A stretch of DNA of 64,000 nt from Dongia rigui (GTDB lineage Bacteria > Pseudomonadota > Alphaproteobacteria > Dongiales > Dongiaceae), in assembly GCF_034044635.1 (NCBI RefSeq), contig NZ_JAXCLX010000001.1, positions 868,001 through 932,000 of the forward strand, written 5' to 3'. Shown here piece by piece: positions 43,370 through 52,635 of this stretch; position 1 is the stretch's first letter, and each line of letters begins with the position of its first letter. The translations under genes were made by a program, and so were the position numbers. The notes beneath the pieces were generated by a model. That model was not told where the DNA came from, did no database searches, and was given only the letters and a program-made list of their open reading frames with translations.

Positions 43370-43605
43370 AATCGATAAAATGCGAGCGATCCAATGCGCC
43401 CTTATCCACCAATGACATAGCTGATTTGGGGGGAATTTCCGCAGGTTAGCAGGCCTCTTTTTGCCCCATGACAGCAACGCATGGCTTGGAATTGGGGGTT
43501 CCAACCCCTATTCTTGAGAGACCTTTTCAGCGGGATTCCGAGTCTGGCGCCTGACATATGGCGAAAATCGGCTTTCTGCCCTCGATTTTGCCCAAGGAAC
43601 GCGCC

Positions 43606-44574
43606 ATGACCCAGGAAATCAAAACCAAAGTTCTCATCATCGGCTCTGGCCCGGCCGGCTACACCGCCGCCATCTACGCCGCGCGCGCCAATCTGAAGCC
43701 GATCCTGGTCCAGGGCATCCAGCCGGGCGGGCAGCTGACCATCACCACCGATGTCGAGAATTATCCGGGCTTTGCCGACGTCATCCAGGGCCCCTGGCTG
43801 ATGGAGCAGATGCAAAAACAGGCCGAGCATGTCGGCACCCAGACCATTTTCGACACCATCCTCGAGGTCGATTTCTCGCGCCGCCCGTTCCGCGCCATGG
43901 GCGATTCCGGCGACACCTATGTGGCCGAGACGCTGATCATCGCGACCGGCGCCCAGGCCCGCTGGCTGGGTCTTGAATCGGAAAAGAAGTTCCAGGGCTT
44001 CGGCGTCTCCGCTTGCGCCACCTGCGACGGCTTCTTCTTCCGCGAGAAGGAGGTCGTCATCGTCGGCGGCGGCAACACGGCGGTCGAGGAGGCGATCTAC
44101 CTCACCAATCATGCCAGCAAGGTGACGCTGGTGCATCGCCGCGACCATCTGCGCGCCGAGAAGATCATGCAGGACCGCCTGTTCCGCAATCCGAAGATCA
44201 AGCTGGTCTGGAATTCGGTGGTCGAGGAAGTGGTCGGCGACAGCGATCCCATCGGCGTCACGGGCGTCAAGGTCAAGAACGTCATCACCGGCGAGCTGTC
44301 GACCATCCCCGCCGACGGTTTTTTCGTGGCGATCGGCCATTCGCCGGCGACCGCGCTGTTCAAGGGCAAGCTGGAATTGGACAATGAGGGTTACCTCATC
44401 ACCAAGCCGGACAGCACCGCCACCAACATTCCCGGCGTCTTTGCCGCCGGCGACGTGAAGGACAAGGTCTTCCGCCAGGCGGTCACCGCCGCCGGCATGG
44501 GCTGCATGGCGGCACTCGAGGCCGAACGCTTTATCGCCGCCCACGAACACGAAACTGCCCAAGCTGCTGAGTAA
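43606..44574 (+). CDS. trxB: Thioredoxin-disulfide reductase
   Basis: 322 residues from ATG 43606 with AAGGA upstream; the ATG at 43558 would add 16 residues. FAD-binding GSGPAGYTAAIYAARA, NADP-binding VVIVGGGNTAVEEA and redox motif CATC (Cys137, Cys140 in SACATCDGFFF) are intact. It keeps thioredoxin reduced using NADPH. A LysR gene follows at 105 bp on the same strand. The 236 bp upstream are non-coding and hold a tight palindrome GGGGTTCCAACCCC at 43495–43508. Confidence 0.96.
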   Translation: MTQEIKTKVLIIGSGPAGYTAAIYAARANLKPILVQGIQPGGQLTITTDVENYPGFADVIQGPWLMEQMQKQAEHVGTQTIFDTILEVDFSRRPFRAMGDSGDTYVAETLIIATGAQARWLGLESEKKFQGFGVSACATCDGFFFREKEVVIVGGGNTAVEEAIYLTNHASKVTLVHRRDHLRAEKIMQDRLFRNPKIKLVWNSVVEEVVGDSDPIGVTGVKVKNVITGELSTIPADGFFVAIGHSPATALFKGKLELDNEGYLITKPDSTATNIPGVFAAGDVKDKVFRQAVTAAGMGCMAALEAERFIAAHEHETAQAAE

Positions 44575-44679
44575 CTGGCTGCCGAATAAGGCAGCTGCCA
44601 CGCGGCTGCCCGGGGGGCCGCCGCCATAGCGTGAAAGGGGACGCCGGTTTTCGCGGACAGCCGCCACCGGTGAAATCAG

Positions 44680-45582
44680 ATGTCGATGGATTGGGACAAG
44701 CTCAGAATCTTCCACGCCGTGGCCGAAGCCGGCTCCTTCACCCATGCCGGTGAGGTGCTGAACCTCAGCCAATCGGCCGTATCGCGCCAGATCTCCTCGC
44801 TGGAGGAGAGCCTCAACGTCGCCCTCTTCCACCGTCATGCCCGCGGCCTGATCCTCACCGAGCAGGGCGAGTTGCTCTATCGCACGGCACACGAAGTCTT
44901 TTCGAAGCTCGCCATGGCCGAGGCGCAGCTGGCAGAGTCGAAGGATCGCCCCAAGGGTCAGTTGAAGGTCACGGCGACGCAGGCCTTCGGCTCATCCTGG
45001 CTCACTCCCGTCCTCCTCGAATTCATCGACCTCTACCCCGATGTCGAGGTGGACCTGGTGCTTGAGGACCGCGAACTCGATCTTTCCATGCGCGAAGCCG
45101 ACGTTGCCATCCGCATGGCGCCGCCGCGCCAGCCGGAACTCATCCAGCGCCATTTGATGACGGTGCATCTCAACATCTATGCCGCACCCTCGTATTTGAA
45201 GCGCCACGGCATCCCCAAGGTGCCGGAGGACATCGACCAGCACCGCGTCATCGTCTACGGCAACGACATGCGCCCGCCGGTCGAGGATATCGACTGGCTG
45301 CTGCGCGCCGGCACGCGCAAGGACAAGCCGCGTCGGCCGATCCTGCGCGTCAATTCGGTCTATGCGATCCTGCGTGCCGTGCAATCGGGCCTTGGTCTTG
45401 CAAGCCTTCCCGAATTCATGATCACGGAAGGCACCAGCCTAGTGCGCGTGCTGCCGGAACTGCAGGGTCCGCGCATCGACGCCTATTTCGTCTATCCGGA
45501 AGAACTCCGCAATTCGAAGCGCATCCAGGTCTTCCGCGACTTCCTGCTGCGCAAAGTCGCCGAAAGCAAGATGCAGAGCTGA
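44680..45582 (+). CDS. LysR-family transcriptional regulator
   Basis: 300 residues; ATG at 44680, with another at 44686. The N-terminal helix-turn-helix (WDKLRIFHAVAEAGSFTHAGEVLNLSQSAVSRQISSLE) and C-terminal LysR substrate domain are full length. It lies downstream of trxB on the same strand, an arrangement I associate with alphaproteobacteria, and may respond to redox state; this is inference. Its 3' end is four bases from the convergent phosphatase gene. Confidence 0.92.
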   Translation: MSMDWDKLRIFHAVAEAGSFTHAGEVLNLSQSAVSRQISSLEESLNVALFHRHARGLILTEQGELLYRTAHEVFSKLAMAEAQLAESKDRPKGQLKVTATQAFGSSWLTPVLLEFIDLYPDVEVDLVLEDRELDLSMREADVAIRMAPPRQPELIQRHLMTVHLNIYAAPSYLKRHGIPKVPEDIDQHRVIVYGNDMRPPVEDIDWLLRAGTRKDKPRRPILRVNSVYAILRAVQSGLGLASLPEFMITEGTSLVRVLPELQGPRIDAYFVYPEELRNSKRIQVFRDFLLRKVAESKMQS

Positions 45583-45586
45583 CGGC

Positions 45587-46237
45587 CTACCACCAGCCCG
45601 GTTCGGCCGCGTCCGCCCAGTCATCAACATCCAGCCGTGCCACCACGGTAACACCGCCTTTGCCGTCAGGCTTCAGCAGCGCCACCTCGGCAAAACCGAG
45701 ATCGACACCGGTCAGATCGCGCAGCTGTGAATCGCTGCCGACGATGACCGTATTCGTGCCGGCCGGCACTGGCTGCAGCGTCAGCTGCCTTAGAAAATCG
45801 ACATCGAACAGGCGCGGATCGACTTCCGCTGCACCAAAGGCCAGGATCGCCGTGTCGCGGGTGCGGCAGGGGGCATTGGCAATGACCCGCTGCACCGGGA
45901 TGCGCAACATGCGCCAATAGGCGCCGATCTCGCGCGCCTGTACCTGCCCTTCGGGTGTCAAATTGCGCTGCCTGCGGCAATCGGCAAATTGGGCGGCGCT
46001 CGACCAGCGATCCAGCTTTTCTCGCGGCCCGGCGAAGCGCGCGGCATGGCGCAGATAAACGACGTTGCCGCCCCGCTGTAGTTCGGCAATGGCATGGGCC
46101 TCGTCGAGCTCGTCCTCGATCGCCATGGCAGCGCAGCCCAGCGCCAGCAAGGCAACGAGGCCACCCGCCAAACGAAGGGCACCGAGCCACCAGGGATTGG
46201 GAAAGCAGCGGCCAGCGCCGCGACGCAAAAGAGACAT
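45587..46237 (-). CDS. Histidine phosphatase superfamily protein, altered active site
   Basis: 216 residues with an N-terminal membrane or signal segment (LRLAGGLVALLALGCAAMA, about 20–39). The first catalytic motif is VVYLRHAAR, keeping Arg and His, and CRTRDTA supplies a second Arg. In the place where the second catalytic histidine normally sits (VGH-type), the sequence reads VGSDSQLRDLTG. Either another residue does the job or the protein no longer acts as a classical phosphatase. It is exported or anchored facing the periplasm. No operon partner. Confidence 0.78.
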   Translation of the reverse strand: MSLLRRGAGRCFPNPWWLGALRLAGGLVALLALGCAAMAIEDELDEAHAIAELQRGGNVVYLRHAARFAGPREKLDRWSSAAQFADCRRQRNLTPEGQVQAREIGAYWRMLRIPVQRVIANAPCRTRDTAILAFGAAEVDPRLFDVDFLRQLTLQPVPAGTNTVIVGSDSQLRDLTGVDLGFAEVALLKPDGKGGVTVVARLDVDDWADAAEPGWW

Positions 46238-46439
46238 ATGAAAATTCGGCCCGCGATGAATACGCTAAGCCCGCTTTCCTACCCGCCCTTCGTGACGTCA
46301 CGCTGACAGCTCCGCGTCATTTCTCCGAGAACGCACATTTCATCGGTGATGACACCACATCGGTCGCCTTGCGGTCAGCTTCTGGCCAGTTGGGCGCAAC
46401 CTCACTGTCCAGGCATCAACGCGGGACGGCGCCAATCCA

Positions 46440-46688
46440 TCAGCCGCGCTGGCCGCTACCCAGGATCGCCGCCGCCCGAGCATTCTTCTTGGCGTCATTG
46501 ACCACCAGAATCGCATGCAATGCCGCGATGAGCCACAGCACGAAACCGGGCGACCCGCCCAGGAACAGGCTGAAGACGAAGACCACCCAGGCAAGGATAT
46601 AGATGACCAGGTTGATGATGGCCTGGAACACCTTGCCATAGAGCAGCAGCGCCAGCGGCGGCAGGACCAGGGCAACGAGGTAGATCAT
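46440..46688 (-). CDS. Pmp3/YqaE-like small membrane protein
   Basis: 82 residues from ATG 46688 (AAGGAG ten bases upstream). Two hydrophobic helices (about 2–18 and 25–50) and a third partial one carry VLPPLALLLYGKVFQAIINLVI and FVLWLIAALHAILVV, which match the LPPL and W-IAALHA landmarks of the Pmp3/YqaE family, followed by a short basic tail. Family members affect membrane potential and ion tolerance. Longer than the usual 50–60 residues. Confidence 0.72.
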   Translation of the reverse strand: MIYLVALVLPPLALLLYGKVFQAIINLVIYILAWVVFVFSLFLGGSPGFVLWLIAALHAILVVNDAKKNARAAAILGSGQRG

Positions 46689-47276
46689 CGGCGCATCACT
46701 CCTTCGTGGGACGGCATCATTAGATAGGCCGCCCAACGCCCTGCGCAATCCGTCTGCCCCCGGAACCCGGCCGTCAACAGAGAGACACAACCGGCAGCGA
46801 CCTGTGCGGTGGGCGGCATTTCTGCCTATTCAACGGGCGCTGCGATGCAGCAAAATCAGGCATTTCTGCGCTATCGCGACACGGACGTCGCTGCTTGAAA
46901 ACCCTGCCGACTCGATAGGGAAATCAAGCTTGCAACAGTGATCGCGCTGTCAGAGGTCCGGGAAAAGTGCAATCGCGCACCCTGCGACAGATTCGCACGA
47001 CCCCCACTTCGGCAGTGCAGCAAACAACCTAAATGTATGAAATATATAGCTTTGTACGCTATGCAGCCAATGCATGCCCTATCTGTGAATTTGACTCTGG
47101 TGGCCACCGCCAATTCCTCTATTCTCCCCCTGTGCCGGGCAGCCACACTGTTGCATAAAAGCAACAGACGGAACGTTTCAATCCGCCGGTGGTTGAATGG
47201 TCACGATGGCGCCTTATTTGGCAGACATGGTGATCACCGATCACAGAGTTTCGAAGCGATAGCTTCACACTGAATT
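46689..47276. other. 588 bp without a protein gene, lower GC
   Basis: No convincing frame is present; the longest (46938–47273, plus) has no family features. The stretch is noticeably richer in A and T around 47025–47070. It holds two copies of GGCATTTCTGC (about 46815 and 46857), a perfect inverted repeat at 47148–47167 (CTGTTGC, six-base spacer, GCAACAG) and the palindrome GGTGATCACC at 47229–47238. It should contain the promoter of the downstream RNA. Confidence 0.6.
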
Positions 47277-47373
47277 CGGGCGCGACGCCCGGATGGGGTC
47301 TTCGGACCCTACGTCTCCCAGACGTAAAGCCTCCCTGTTTAACTTGCCGGGCCTCGTGCCCGGCAGTTTTTTT
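47277..47373 (+). ncRNA. Structured small RNA candidate, MmgR/suhB-like
   Basis: Four consecutive helices: CGGGCG/CGCCCG (47277–47291), GGGTC/GACCC with a TTCG loop (47296–47309), ACGTCT/AGACGT with a CCC loop (47311–47325), and a terminator TGCCGGGC/GCCCGGCA followed by seven T (47345–47373). Between helices three and four lies an unpaired AAAGCCTCCCTGTTTAACT, whose CCUCCCU can pair with Shine-Dalgarno sequences. A CCUCCC single-stranded core before the terminator is a known feature of the alphaproteobacterial MmgR/suhB RNA family; I assign this by memory of that feature, not by alignment. The 5' end is estimated. Confidence 0.65.
47345..47373 (+). terminator. Rho-independent terminator of the small RNA
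   Basis: Eight-base-pair GC-rich stem (47346–47353 with 47358–47365), short CTCG-containing loop, then G and seven T. A textbook terminator with no protein gene in front of it, which is the main argument for an RNA gene. Confidence 0.88.
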
Positions 47374-47397
47374 ATGGGCCTTTTCTTGGTCGGGCGC

Positions 47398-48222
47398 CTA
47401 TTGCCCCTGCCAGGCCTTGATCGCCTCCGCAATCAGCCCGTCCATGACCTTTGCATCACGGAACTTCATCATCGCCTTGGCGAGCTTGCCGCGCATCGCG
47501 CCGTCATTGCAGGCCGAGCGGTGCGAGAGGGTCAGGTAGAGGTCTTCATTGCTGATCGAGGCCTTGGCCTCCTTGAGGTGCTTGATGCCAAGGCGGGCGG
47601 CAAAGGCGCGGGCTGGGGCATCCTCATAAACCAGGTAATCGGCGCGACCATGCGAAAGGAGTTGCAGCGCGTTGTCGAGCTTGCCGACTTCTTCGATCTT
47701 CAGGTTTTCCTTGGCGTAGCGGTCGAAGGCCTCGCCAAAACTGTTGTTGATGACGGTGACCCCCTTATGCGCAACGAGGTCCGGCCACTTGGCATATTTC
47801 AGCCGGCTGTCCTCGCGCGTGATGACGACCGAGCGCGTGGTTGCGATGATGGGGTGGACATAGTCCATGTAGTCGAGGCGCGGCTGGGTCAGGAAGGCGC
47901 CGGCGATGAGATCGATGCGGCCGTTCTTCATCTCCTCCTGCACCCGTGCCCAGGAGCTGATATAGCGCACCTCGATCGGCAGACCGATCTCCTGCGACAG
48001 CAGCGTCATCAATGCGGCATTGGCGCCGATCAATCGATTGCCATTGGCAGGGTCGCGCCACAGATAGGGCGGGTAATCCGGATTGCCGGAAGCGATGAGG
48101 CCGCTGCACGCCGCATGGGCCGCTTGGCCGAACAGCGACATCGCTGCCAATGCGATGGCGAACCAGGCAGATCGCGCGTGACGGCGCCCGCAAAGCCAGC
48201 GCGACCAGACCGACTGCGCCAT
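47398..48222 (-). CDS. Family 3 periplasmic solute-binding protein
   Basis: 274 residues from ATG 48222 (AGGAGGGGG upstream). A signal peptide ends near AHA (residue 30). The SBP_bac_3 fold shows as GNPDYPPYLWRDPANGNRLIGANAALM, EVRYISSWARVQEEMKNGRIDLIAGAF and NNSFGEAFDRYAKENL. Such proteins bind amino acids or serve as sensors, but no ABC permease is adjacent, so it is an orphan. The Cys in HAACSG may pair with Cys of RSACNDG. Convergent with the small RNA, 24 bp apart. Confidence 0.88.
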   Translation of the reverse strand: MAQSVWSRWLCGRRHARSAWFAIALAAMSLFGQAAHAACSGLIASGNPDYPPYLWRDPANGNRLIGANAALMTLLSQEIGLPIEVRYISSWARVQEEMKNGRIDLIAGAFLTQPRLDYMDYVHPIIATTRSVVITREDSRLKYAKWPDLVAHKGVTVINNSFGEAFDRYAKENLKIEEVGKLDNALQLLSHGRADYLVYEDAPARAFAARLGIKHLKEAKASISNEDLYLTLSHRSACNDGAMRGKLAKAMMKFRDAKVMDGLIAEAIKAWQGQ

Positions 48223-48441
48223 AAGCCCCCTCCTAACCCCCAACCGACGTGCCTTAGTCTAGGCAAGCGGAAGCCGTTAGAAAATCCCAATCTCACGTGA
48301 CATGCCGGCAAAATGTCATCGCTGCACGCAAACGCTGCGCATCAACACGTCCTGATTGCGGGGGCGAGCAGTGTTTCATCAGCGCAGTAGCATTGCATTC
48401 ATGGCGCTGGCACGCGCCCCATACTTCCGGCAGTGTGCCGC

Positions 48442-48470
48442 GCCTGCGCCGACGTCAAGGCGGCGCAGGC
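48442..48470 (+). other. Strong hairpin just upstream of an MFS gene
   Basis: A perfect ten-base-pair stem (GCCTGCGCCG with CGGCGCAGGC, nine-base loop) ends nine bases before ATG 48480 and 27 before GTG 48498. It makes the ATG an awkward start and may be a leader structure or attenuator. Confidence 0.55.
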
Positions 48471-48497
48471 ATTTCGTTTATGGGGCAGTGCAGCATT

Positions 48498-49670
48498 GTG
48501 ACCGACCACAACACATCCGACACCATCAACTGGCGCAACCTGATTGCCGCCTGCGCCGCCGTGTGCGTTTTTGCTTTTTCGCTGGGCGAGATGTTTCCGC
48601 TGCTGGCACTCACCATGCGCAGTTGGGGTGTGAGCGAGACGGTGAACAGCCTCAACGCCGCCATGGCGCCGGTGGGCATTCTCATTGCCGGCCTGATCAT
48701 CCCGAAGCTGTCGCACAGCTTTGGCGCCAAGCCGGTCGCCATCTTCATGGCGCTGGCGACTGCCGGGGTGTTTCTGCTCTATCCGGTTTTTCCAACTCTT
48801 CTCGCCTGGTTCCCGTTGCGCTTGGCACAGGGCATTTTCGTTGCCACCCTCTTTGCCTTGAGCGAGGCCTGGGTGCTGGCCAACGCGTCCGGCCGCTCGC
48901 GCGGGCGCGTTGTCGGCATCTATGCGACCTGCATTTCGGCGACCTTCGGCATTGGCCCTATCATCGTCGCCTGGACGGGCATCGGCAGCTATCTGCCCTT
49001 CCTGATCGGCGCCGTGGTGCTGTGCCTGGCGACGATTCCGATCTCGCGCGTTTCGACCGATGCGGCTGGCGGCCATGAGGACGACCCGCATGTCTCGATC
49101 TTCGCCTTCTTCGGCAAGGCCCCGCTGCTGTTGCTCGCCATCGGCGTCCACGCCATGTTCGACGGCGGCATGCTGGCGCTTCTCGCCGTCTATGGTGCCC
49201 AGATGGGCATGAGCGAGAGCGTCGCGGCACTCACCATCACCGCCTTGTCGCTTGGCAACGTCTTCTTCCAGATACCGATCGGCTGGATCGCCGACCACAC
49301 CTCGAAACGCAAGACGATGATCGGCTGTTTCCTGACCGTAGCCTTGTGCATGGGGCTGCTGCCCGTCGCCATTACCACGATCTTTGCCTGGCCGCTGATC
49401 ATGGTCAGCGGCGCCGCGGGCTTCGGCATCTATACGGTGGGCCTCTCCGAGCTCGGCGATCGCTTCCGCGGCACCGATCTCATCGCCGGCACCTCGGCAT
49501 TCTCCACCATGTGGGGCTTCGGCGCCCTGCTCGGATCTGTTATGTGCGGTGCTGCCATGGATTTCTTCGGTCCGCACGGCTTCCCGGCGGTCCTGTTCCT
49601 GGTCTTCGTCCTCTTCATCGCCGTCCAGGCCGTCCGCAGCTACCGTCAATCGGCACGGGCGGCGGTGTAG
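48498..49670 (+). CDS. MFS transporter
   Basis: 390 residues from GTG 48498, preferred over ATG 48480 because GGGGCAG is well placed and a strong hairpin abuts the ATG. Twelve membrane helices are predicted by eye, starting LIAACAAVCVFAFSLGEMFPLL. The inter-helix loop QIPIGWIADHTSKRKTM is the major-facilitator motif in the C-terminal half. It resembles drug or small-molecule exporters of the YcaD-like type, but the substrate is unknown. Divergent from the solute-binding protein and convergent with the chemoreceptor gene. Confidence 0.85.
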   Translation: MTDHNTSDTINWRNLIAACAAVCVFAFSLGEMFPLLALTMRSWGVSETVNSLNAAMAPVGILIAGLIIPKLSHSFGAKPVAIFMALATAGVFLLYPVFPTLLAWFPLRLAQGIFVATLFALSEAWVLANASGRSRGRVVGIYATCISATFGIGPIIVAWTGIGSYLPFLIGAVVLCLATIPISRVSTDAAGGHEDDPHVSIFAFFGKAPLLLLAIGVHAMFDGGMLALLAVYGAQMGMSESVAALTITALSLGNVFFQIPIGWIADHTSKRKTMIGCFLTVALCMGLLPVAITTIFAWPLIMVSGAAGFGIYTVGLSELGDRFRGTDLIAGTSAFSTMWGFGALLGSVMCGAAMDFFGPHGFPAVLFLVFVLFIAVQAVRSYRQSARAAV

Positions 49671-49715
49671 CCTTTGGCGGTGAGGGCGACCAAGCTTGCT
49701 TTGATCCGCCGCCCC

Positions 49716-51824
49716 TTACGCGCCCTTCACGCCTTCCAGGAAGTGCTTCACGTGCTGGCGCAAAGCGTCGGATTTGTCGGTCAGCTCCTTGGCGGCACTG
49801 AGGACCTGCTGTGCCGCGACACCTGTCATGTCGGCCGCCTGGTTGACGCCCGAGATGTTGGCATTGACCTGGTTGGTCCCGTCGGCCGCTTCCTGGACAT
49901 TGCGGGCGATCTCCTGCGTCGCGGCTCCCTGCTCCACCACGGCCGAGGCGATGGTACCGACAATCTCGTTAATGCTGGAAACCGTGCCGGCAATGGTGCG
50001 GATGGCATTCACGGCTTCCGAGGTTGCCGATTGCACGGCCTGGATCTGCCCGGCGATCTCATCGGTCGCATTCCCGGTCTGCGTAGCAAGGTTCTTCACC
50101 TCCGACGCCACGACCGCGAAGCCCTTGCCGGCATCCCCGGCCCGTGCCGCCTCGATCGTCGCATTGAGCGCCAGCAGATTGGTCTGGCCGGCAATGTCGT
50201 TGATCAGTTGCACGACGGCGCCGATCTTGTCGGCGGCGGCATAAAGCCCTTCGACCAATTGGTTGGTGGCCGCGGCCTGGCTCGCCGCGTCACCGGCGAT
50301 GCGCGCACATTCATTCACCTGGCGTGAGATCTCTGCAACCGACGCGTTGAGTTCCTCGGTCGCCGAGGCGACAGTCTGGACATTGGTGGTGGCTTCCGCC
50401 GAGGCCGTCGCCACCGCGCCGGCGCGGGCCGAGGTGTCGCTGGCCGTCTCGGTCATCGAATTGGCAGTGCCCTGCATGCGCTGGGCAGCGTTGGCCAACG
50501 TTTCGAGGATGCCGCTCACGGCCGTCTCGAAATCCTCGGTGAGCGTGTTGATTTTTTTGACGCGCGCCTCGCGCAGCGCCTGCGAGGCTGCTTCCTTGGC
50601 GGCCAGGTCGCGGGCCTGGATCATGCCGTCCTTGAAGACGCTGACCGCCTGCGCCATGGCACCGATCTCGTTCCTGAGCTCGGTATCCGGCACGGCCACG
50701 TCGAGATGGCCTTGCGACAGTTCGCCCATCACCGCCGTCATGCGGCCGATCGGGCGCGACGTGACGCGGATGATCCAGACCGCGATGCCGAAGCCCGCGA
50801 CGAGGCCCACCAGCAGCAGGATCAGCATCACGACCTGCAGGTTGCGGGCGGCCGAAAGCGCGCTGCTGCCGTCGCTGCCCAGCAACGTCACCTGTCGGTC
50901 GACCAGGCCACCGCGCCGAACGCCATCATCGCCGCGCGTGCCGGAAAGCAGATCGAGAATCTGGTTCCCCTGCGGCGTCACCGTGCCGTTCAGCAGTTCC
51001 TGCGCCAGGTTCCAGCCGGGCGACTTGCGGATCTCGATCATTTGTGGGGGCAGCGGCGTGAATTTCTCGTAACTCGATTTCAGTGTCGCGAAGGCCGATT
51101 TCTGGCCGATGGTGAACAAGGCCGCCATCTTCTCGACAGTCTTCAAACGGCTGCCACTGACCTTGAAGTTCTTCTCGAACTCCTTCTGGAACTGCTCGTT
51201 GCCGGTCATCACCATGGCGCGAAGCGAGGCTTGCGCCAGCGAGAAAGCGTTGCGCAGATCAGAAAGCGCAATAAGGAGTTCCTTGCGCTCTTCCGTGGCC
51301 GCTTGGGCGAGCTCCTCGTTCATCATGCCGGAGACGCTCTTGACGATGGTTTGGATCAGCTTCTCGCCCTGCTCGTTCATGAGCTTGAGGGCCGGCTGTT
51401 CGTCCTTGCTGTTGGCCAGTGCCTCGGCTTTCCCTTGTGCCTCGGCAAAGCCGGTCAGCAGCGCCTTCACCTGGTTCCAATCATCTCGGTCGCGGGCTTC
51501 ATCCCAATCCGCCGCCAGCGCGTCGATCTGGCTCACATTGGTGTTGATCTGGGTCCAGACATCGGCGCGGTCGTGCTTGAAAACCTCGTTGCCGGTCAGC
51601 ATCCAGTCGCGCAAGGCAGTCAATGAGTTTTGCACGTTGGCGACCAGGGCATTGCCGGCCGTCGTCGTCGGCAGGCGCTCGGCCACCATGCGCTGCGTTA
51701 TGTCGGCATTGCTGCGCACCTGCCAGAGATTGACGGCGATGACGATGACCAGCAGACCAGAGACACTGCTGAAGCCGACCAGCAGCCAGGTGCGTATACG
51801 GAAATTCGCCAACCAATCGAGCAT
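49716..51824 (-). CDS. Methyl-accepting chemotaxis protein
   Basis: 702 residues. Membrane helices at about 11–31 and 332–355 enclose a long, wholly helical periplasmic sensor (about 300 residues), suggestive of a helical bimodular rather than a Cache domain. HAMP (about 356–410, [18 protein letters not shown]) and the signalling domain follow, with the conserved hairpin tip near [40 protein letters not shown]. It ends in HFLEGVKGA, with no CheR-binding pentapeptide. No che genes are nearby, so it is an orphan receptor. Confidence 0.93.
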   Translation of the reverse strand: MLDWLANFRIRTWLLVGFSSVSGLLVIVIAVNLWQVRSNADITQRMVAERLPTTTAGNALVANVQNSLTALRDWMLTGNEVFKHDRADVWTQINTNVSQIDALAADWDEARDRDDWNQVKALLTGFAEAQGKAEALANSKDEQPALKLMNEQGEKLIQTIVKSVSGMMNEELAQAATEERKELLIALSDLRNAFSLAQASLRAMVMTGNEQFQKEFEKNFKVSGSRLKTVEKMAALFTIGQKSAFATLKSSYEKFTPLPPQMIEIRKSPGWNLAQELLNGTVTPQGNQILDLLSGTRGDDGVRRGGLVDRQVTLLGSDGSSALSAARNLQVVMLILLLVGLVAGFGIAVWIIRVTSRPIGRMTAVMGELSQGHLDVAVPDTELRNEIGAMAQAVSVFKDGMIQARDLAAKEAASQALREARVKKINTLTEDFETAVSGILETLANAAQRMQGTANSMTETASDTSARAGAVATASAEATTNVQTVASATEELNASVAEISRQVNECARIAGDAASQAAATNQLVEGLYAAADKIGAVVQLINDIAGQTNLLALNATIEAARAGDAGKGFAVVASEVKNLATQTGNATDEIAGQIQAVQSATSEAVNAIRTIAGTVSSINEIVGTIASAVVEQGAATQEIARNVQEAADGTNQVNANISGVNQAADMTGVAAQQVLSAAKELTDKSDALRQHVKHFLEGVKGA

Positions 51825-52128
51825 CGGCCCCAGACCCTTTTCGATGATGTCTCCCGGGCTAAAGCTAATGGGAAACTATTAACAGAATTTTTGCGCGCCC
51901 CGCCCGAACCGATTGCATCAGACGGAGGGCATTGGACGGAAGGCTGTCAGGCTCAACCCTTTCGGCGGGAAAGACATGCCTGAAGGCGCCGCCGCGCCGG
52001 GTCTATGCCAACGCGGTGGGGGCGTAAATTATTCCCAAAAAACACACACGATACTATGATTAACTGGGGATCCAGCATCGATTTCGGCGCGTACCAAGTC
52101 GAACAGCAAATTGTTAACAGGACCGAAC
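51825..52128. other. 304 bp divergent intergenic region
   Basis: Separates the chemoreceptor and the PAS gene. No convincing gene. It is AT-rich on both flanks (around 51868–51892 and 52025–52070), where the two promoters probably lie. I see no clear operator. Confidence 0.5.
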
Positions 52129-52635
52129 ATGTTGCAAGCCGAATTCGCCCAGTCAGTGCGACAACACCGCGACATCCCGCTGACAGAGATCGGGCGCTAT
52201 CCTGATCTTGCCGATGCATTGCAGGCTTGGCAGCAATCCGATGGACGGCGCGCGCCGCGCAGCATCGATCCAGGGGCGATGCCCAAGGCATTGTTGCCCT
52301 ATGTGATGCTGCTCGATCTTGAAGAGAACCCAGACCGACTGCGCGTGCGTCTGGCCGGCACGCATGTTTGCCAGAAATATGGCGGCGAATTGCGCGGCCG
52401 GACCACCGACGACTTCTTCTCCCCGACCGATGCGCGCCATGTCGTCAACGCGGCGCTGACGGTTGCTCAGTTGGGCATTCCAAGTCTTGCGGAACGGACA
52501 TATGTGAATTTGGACGGCGGCTTGTGGTCATATGTGCGGCTCATCGCGCCGCTTTCTCGCAACGGCACGAGGATCGACAGCTTCTTTAAGGTGCTGGACC
52601 CCAGCAGCCTGCAGAACCATGTCAGCGCTGCTTAA
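52129..52635 (+). CDS. PAS-domain protein (PAS_5 type)
   Basis: 168 residues from ATG 52129, with AGGA eight bases upstream. The protein is essentially one PAS_5-type domain, common in Rhodospirillales: YPDLADALQAWQQSDGRRAPRSIDPG, LPYVMLLDLEENPDRLRVRLAGTHVCQKYGGELRGRTTDDFF. There is no output domain, so it may act through protein contacts. Its stop overlaps that of the TetR gene within a 14-base perfect palindrome (52627–52640). Confidence 0.82.
   Translation: MLQAEFAQSVRQHRDIPLTEIGRYPDLADALQAWQQSDGRRAPRSIDPGAMPKALLPYVMLLDLEENPDRLRVRLAGTHVCQKYGGELRGRTTDDFFSPTDARHVVNAALTVAQLGIPSLAERTYVNLDGGLWSYVRLIAPLSRNGTRIDSFFKVLDPSSLQNHVSAA

Noticed and set aside
43495-43508. GGGGTTCCAACCCC palindrome upstream of trxB as a terminator
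   Set aside because: The loop would be only two bases and no T-run follows; at most an operator-like palindrome.
47229-47238. GGTGATCACC palindrome as a regulator site for the small RNA
   Set aside because: Ten-base palindromes arise by chance at this sequence length, and no second copy or regulator supports it.
46938-47273. 111-residue plus-strand frame in the low-GC intergenic region
   Set aside because: No ribosome site, signal or recognisable motif, and composition fits non-coding sequence ahead of the small RNA.
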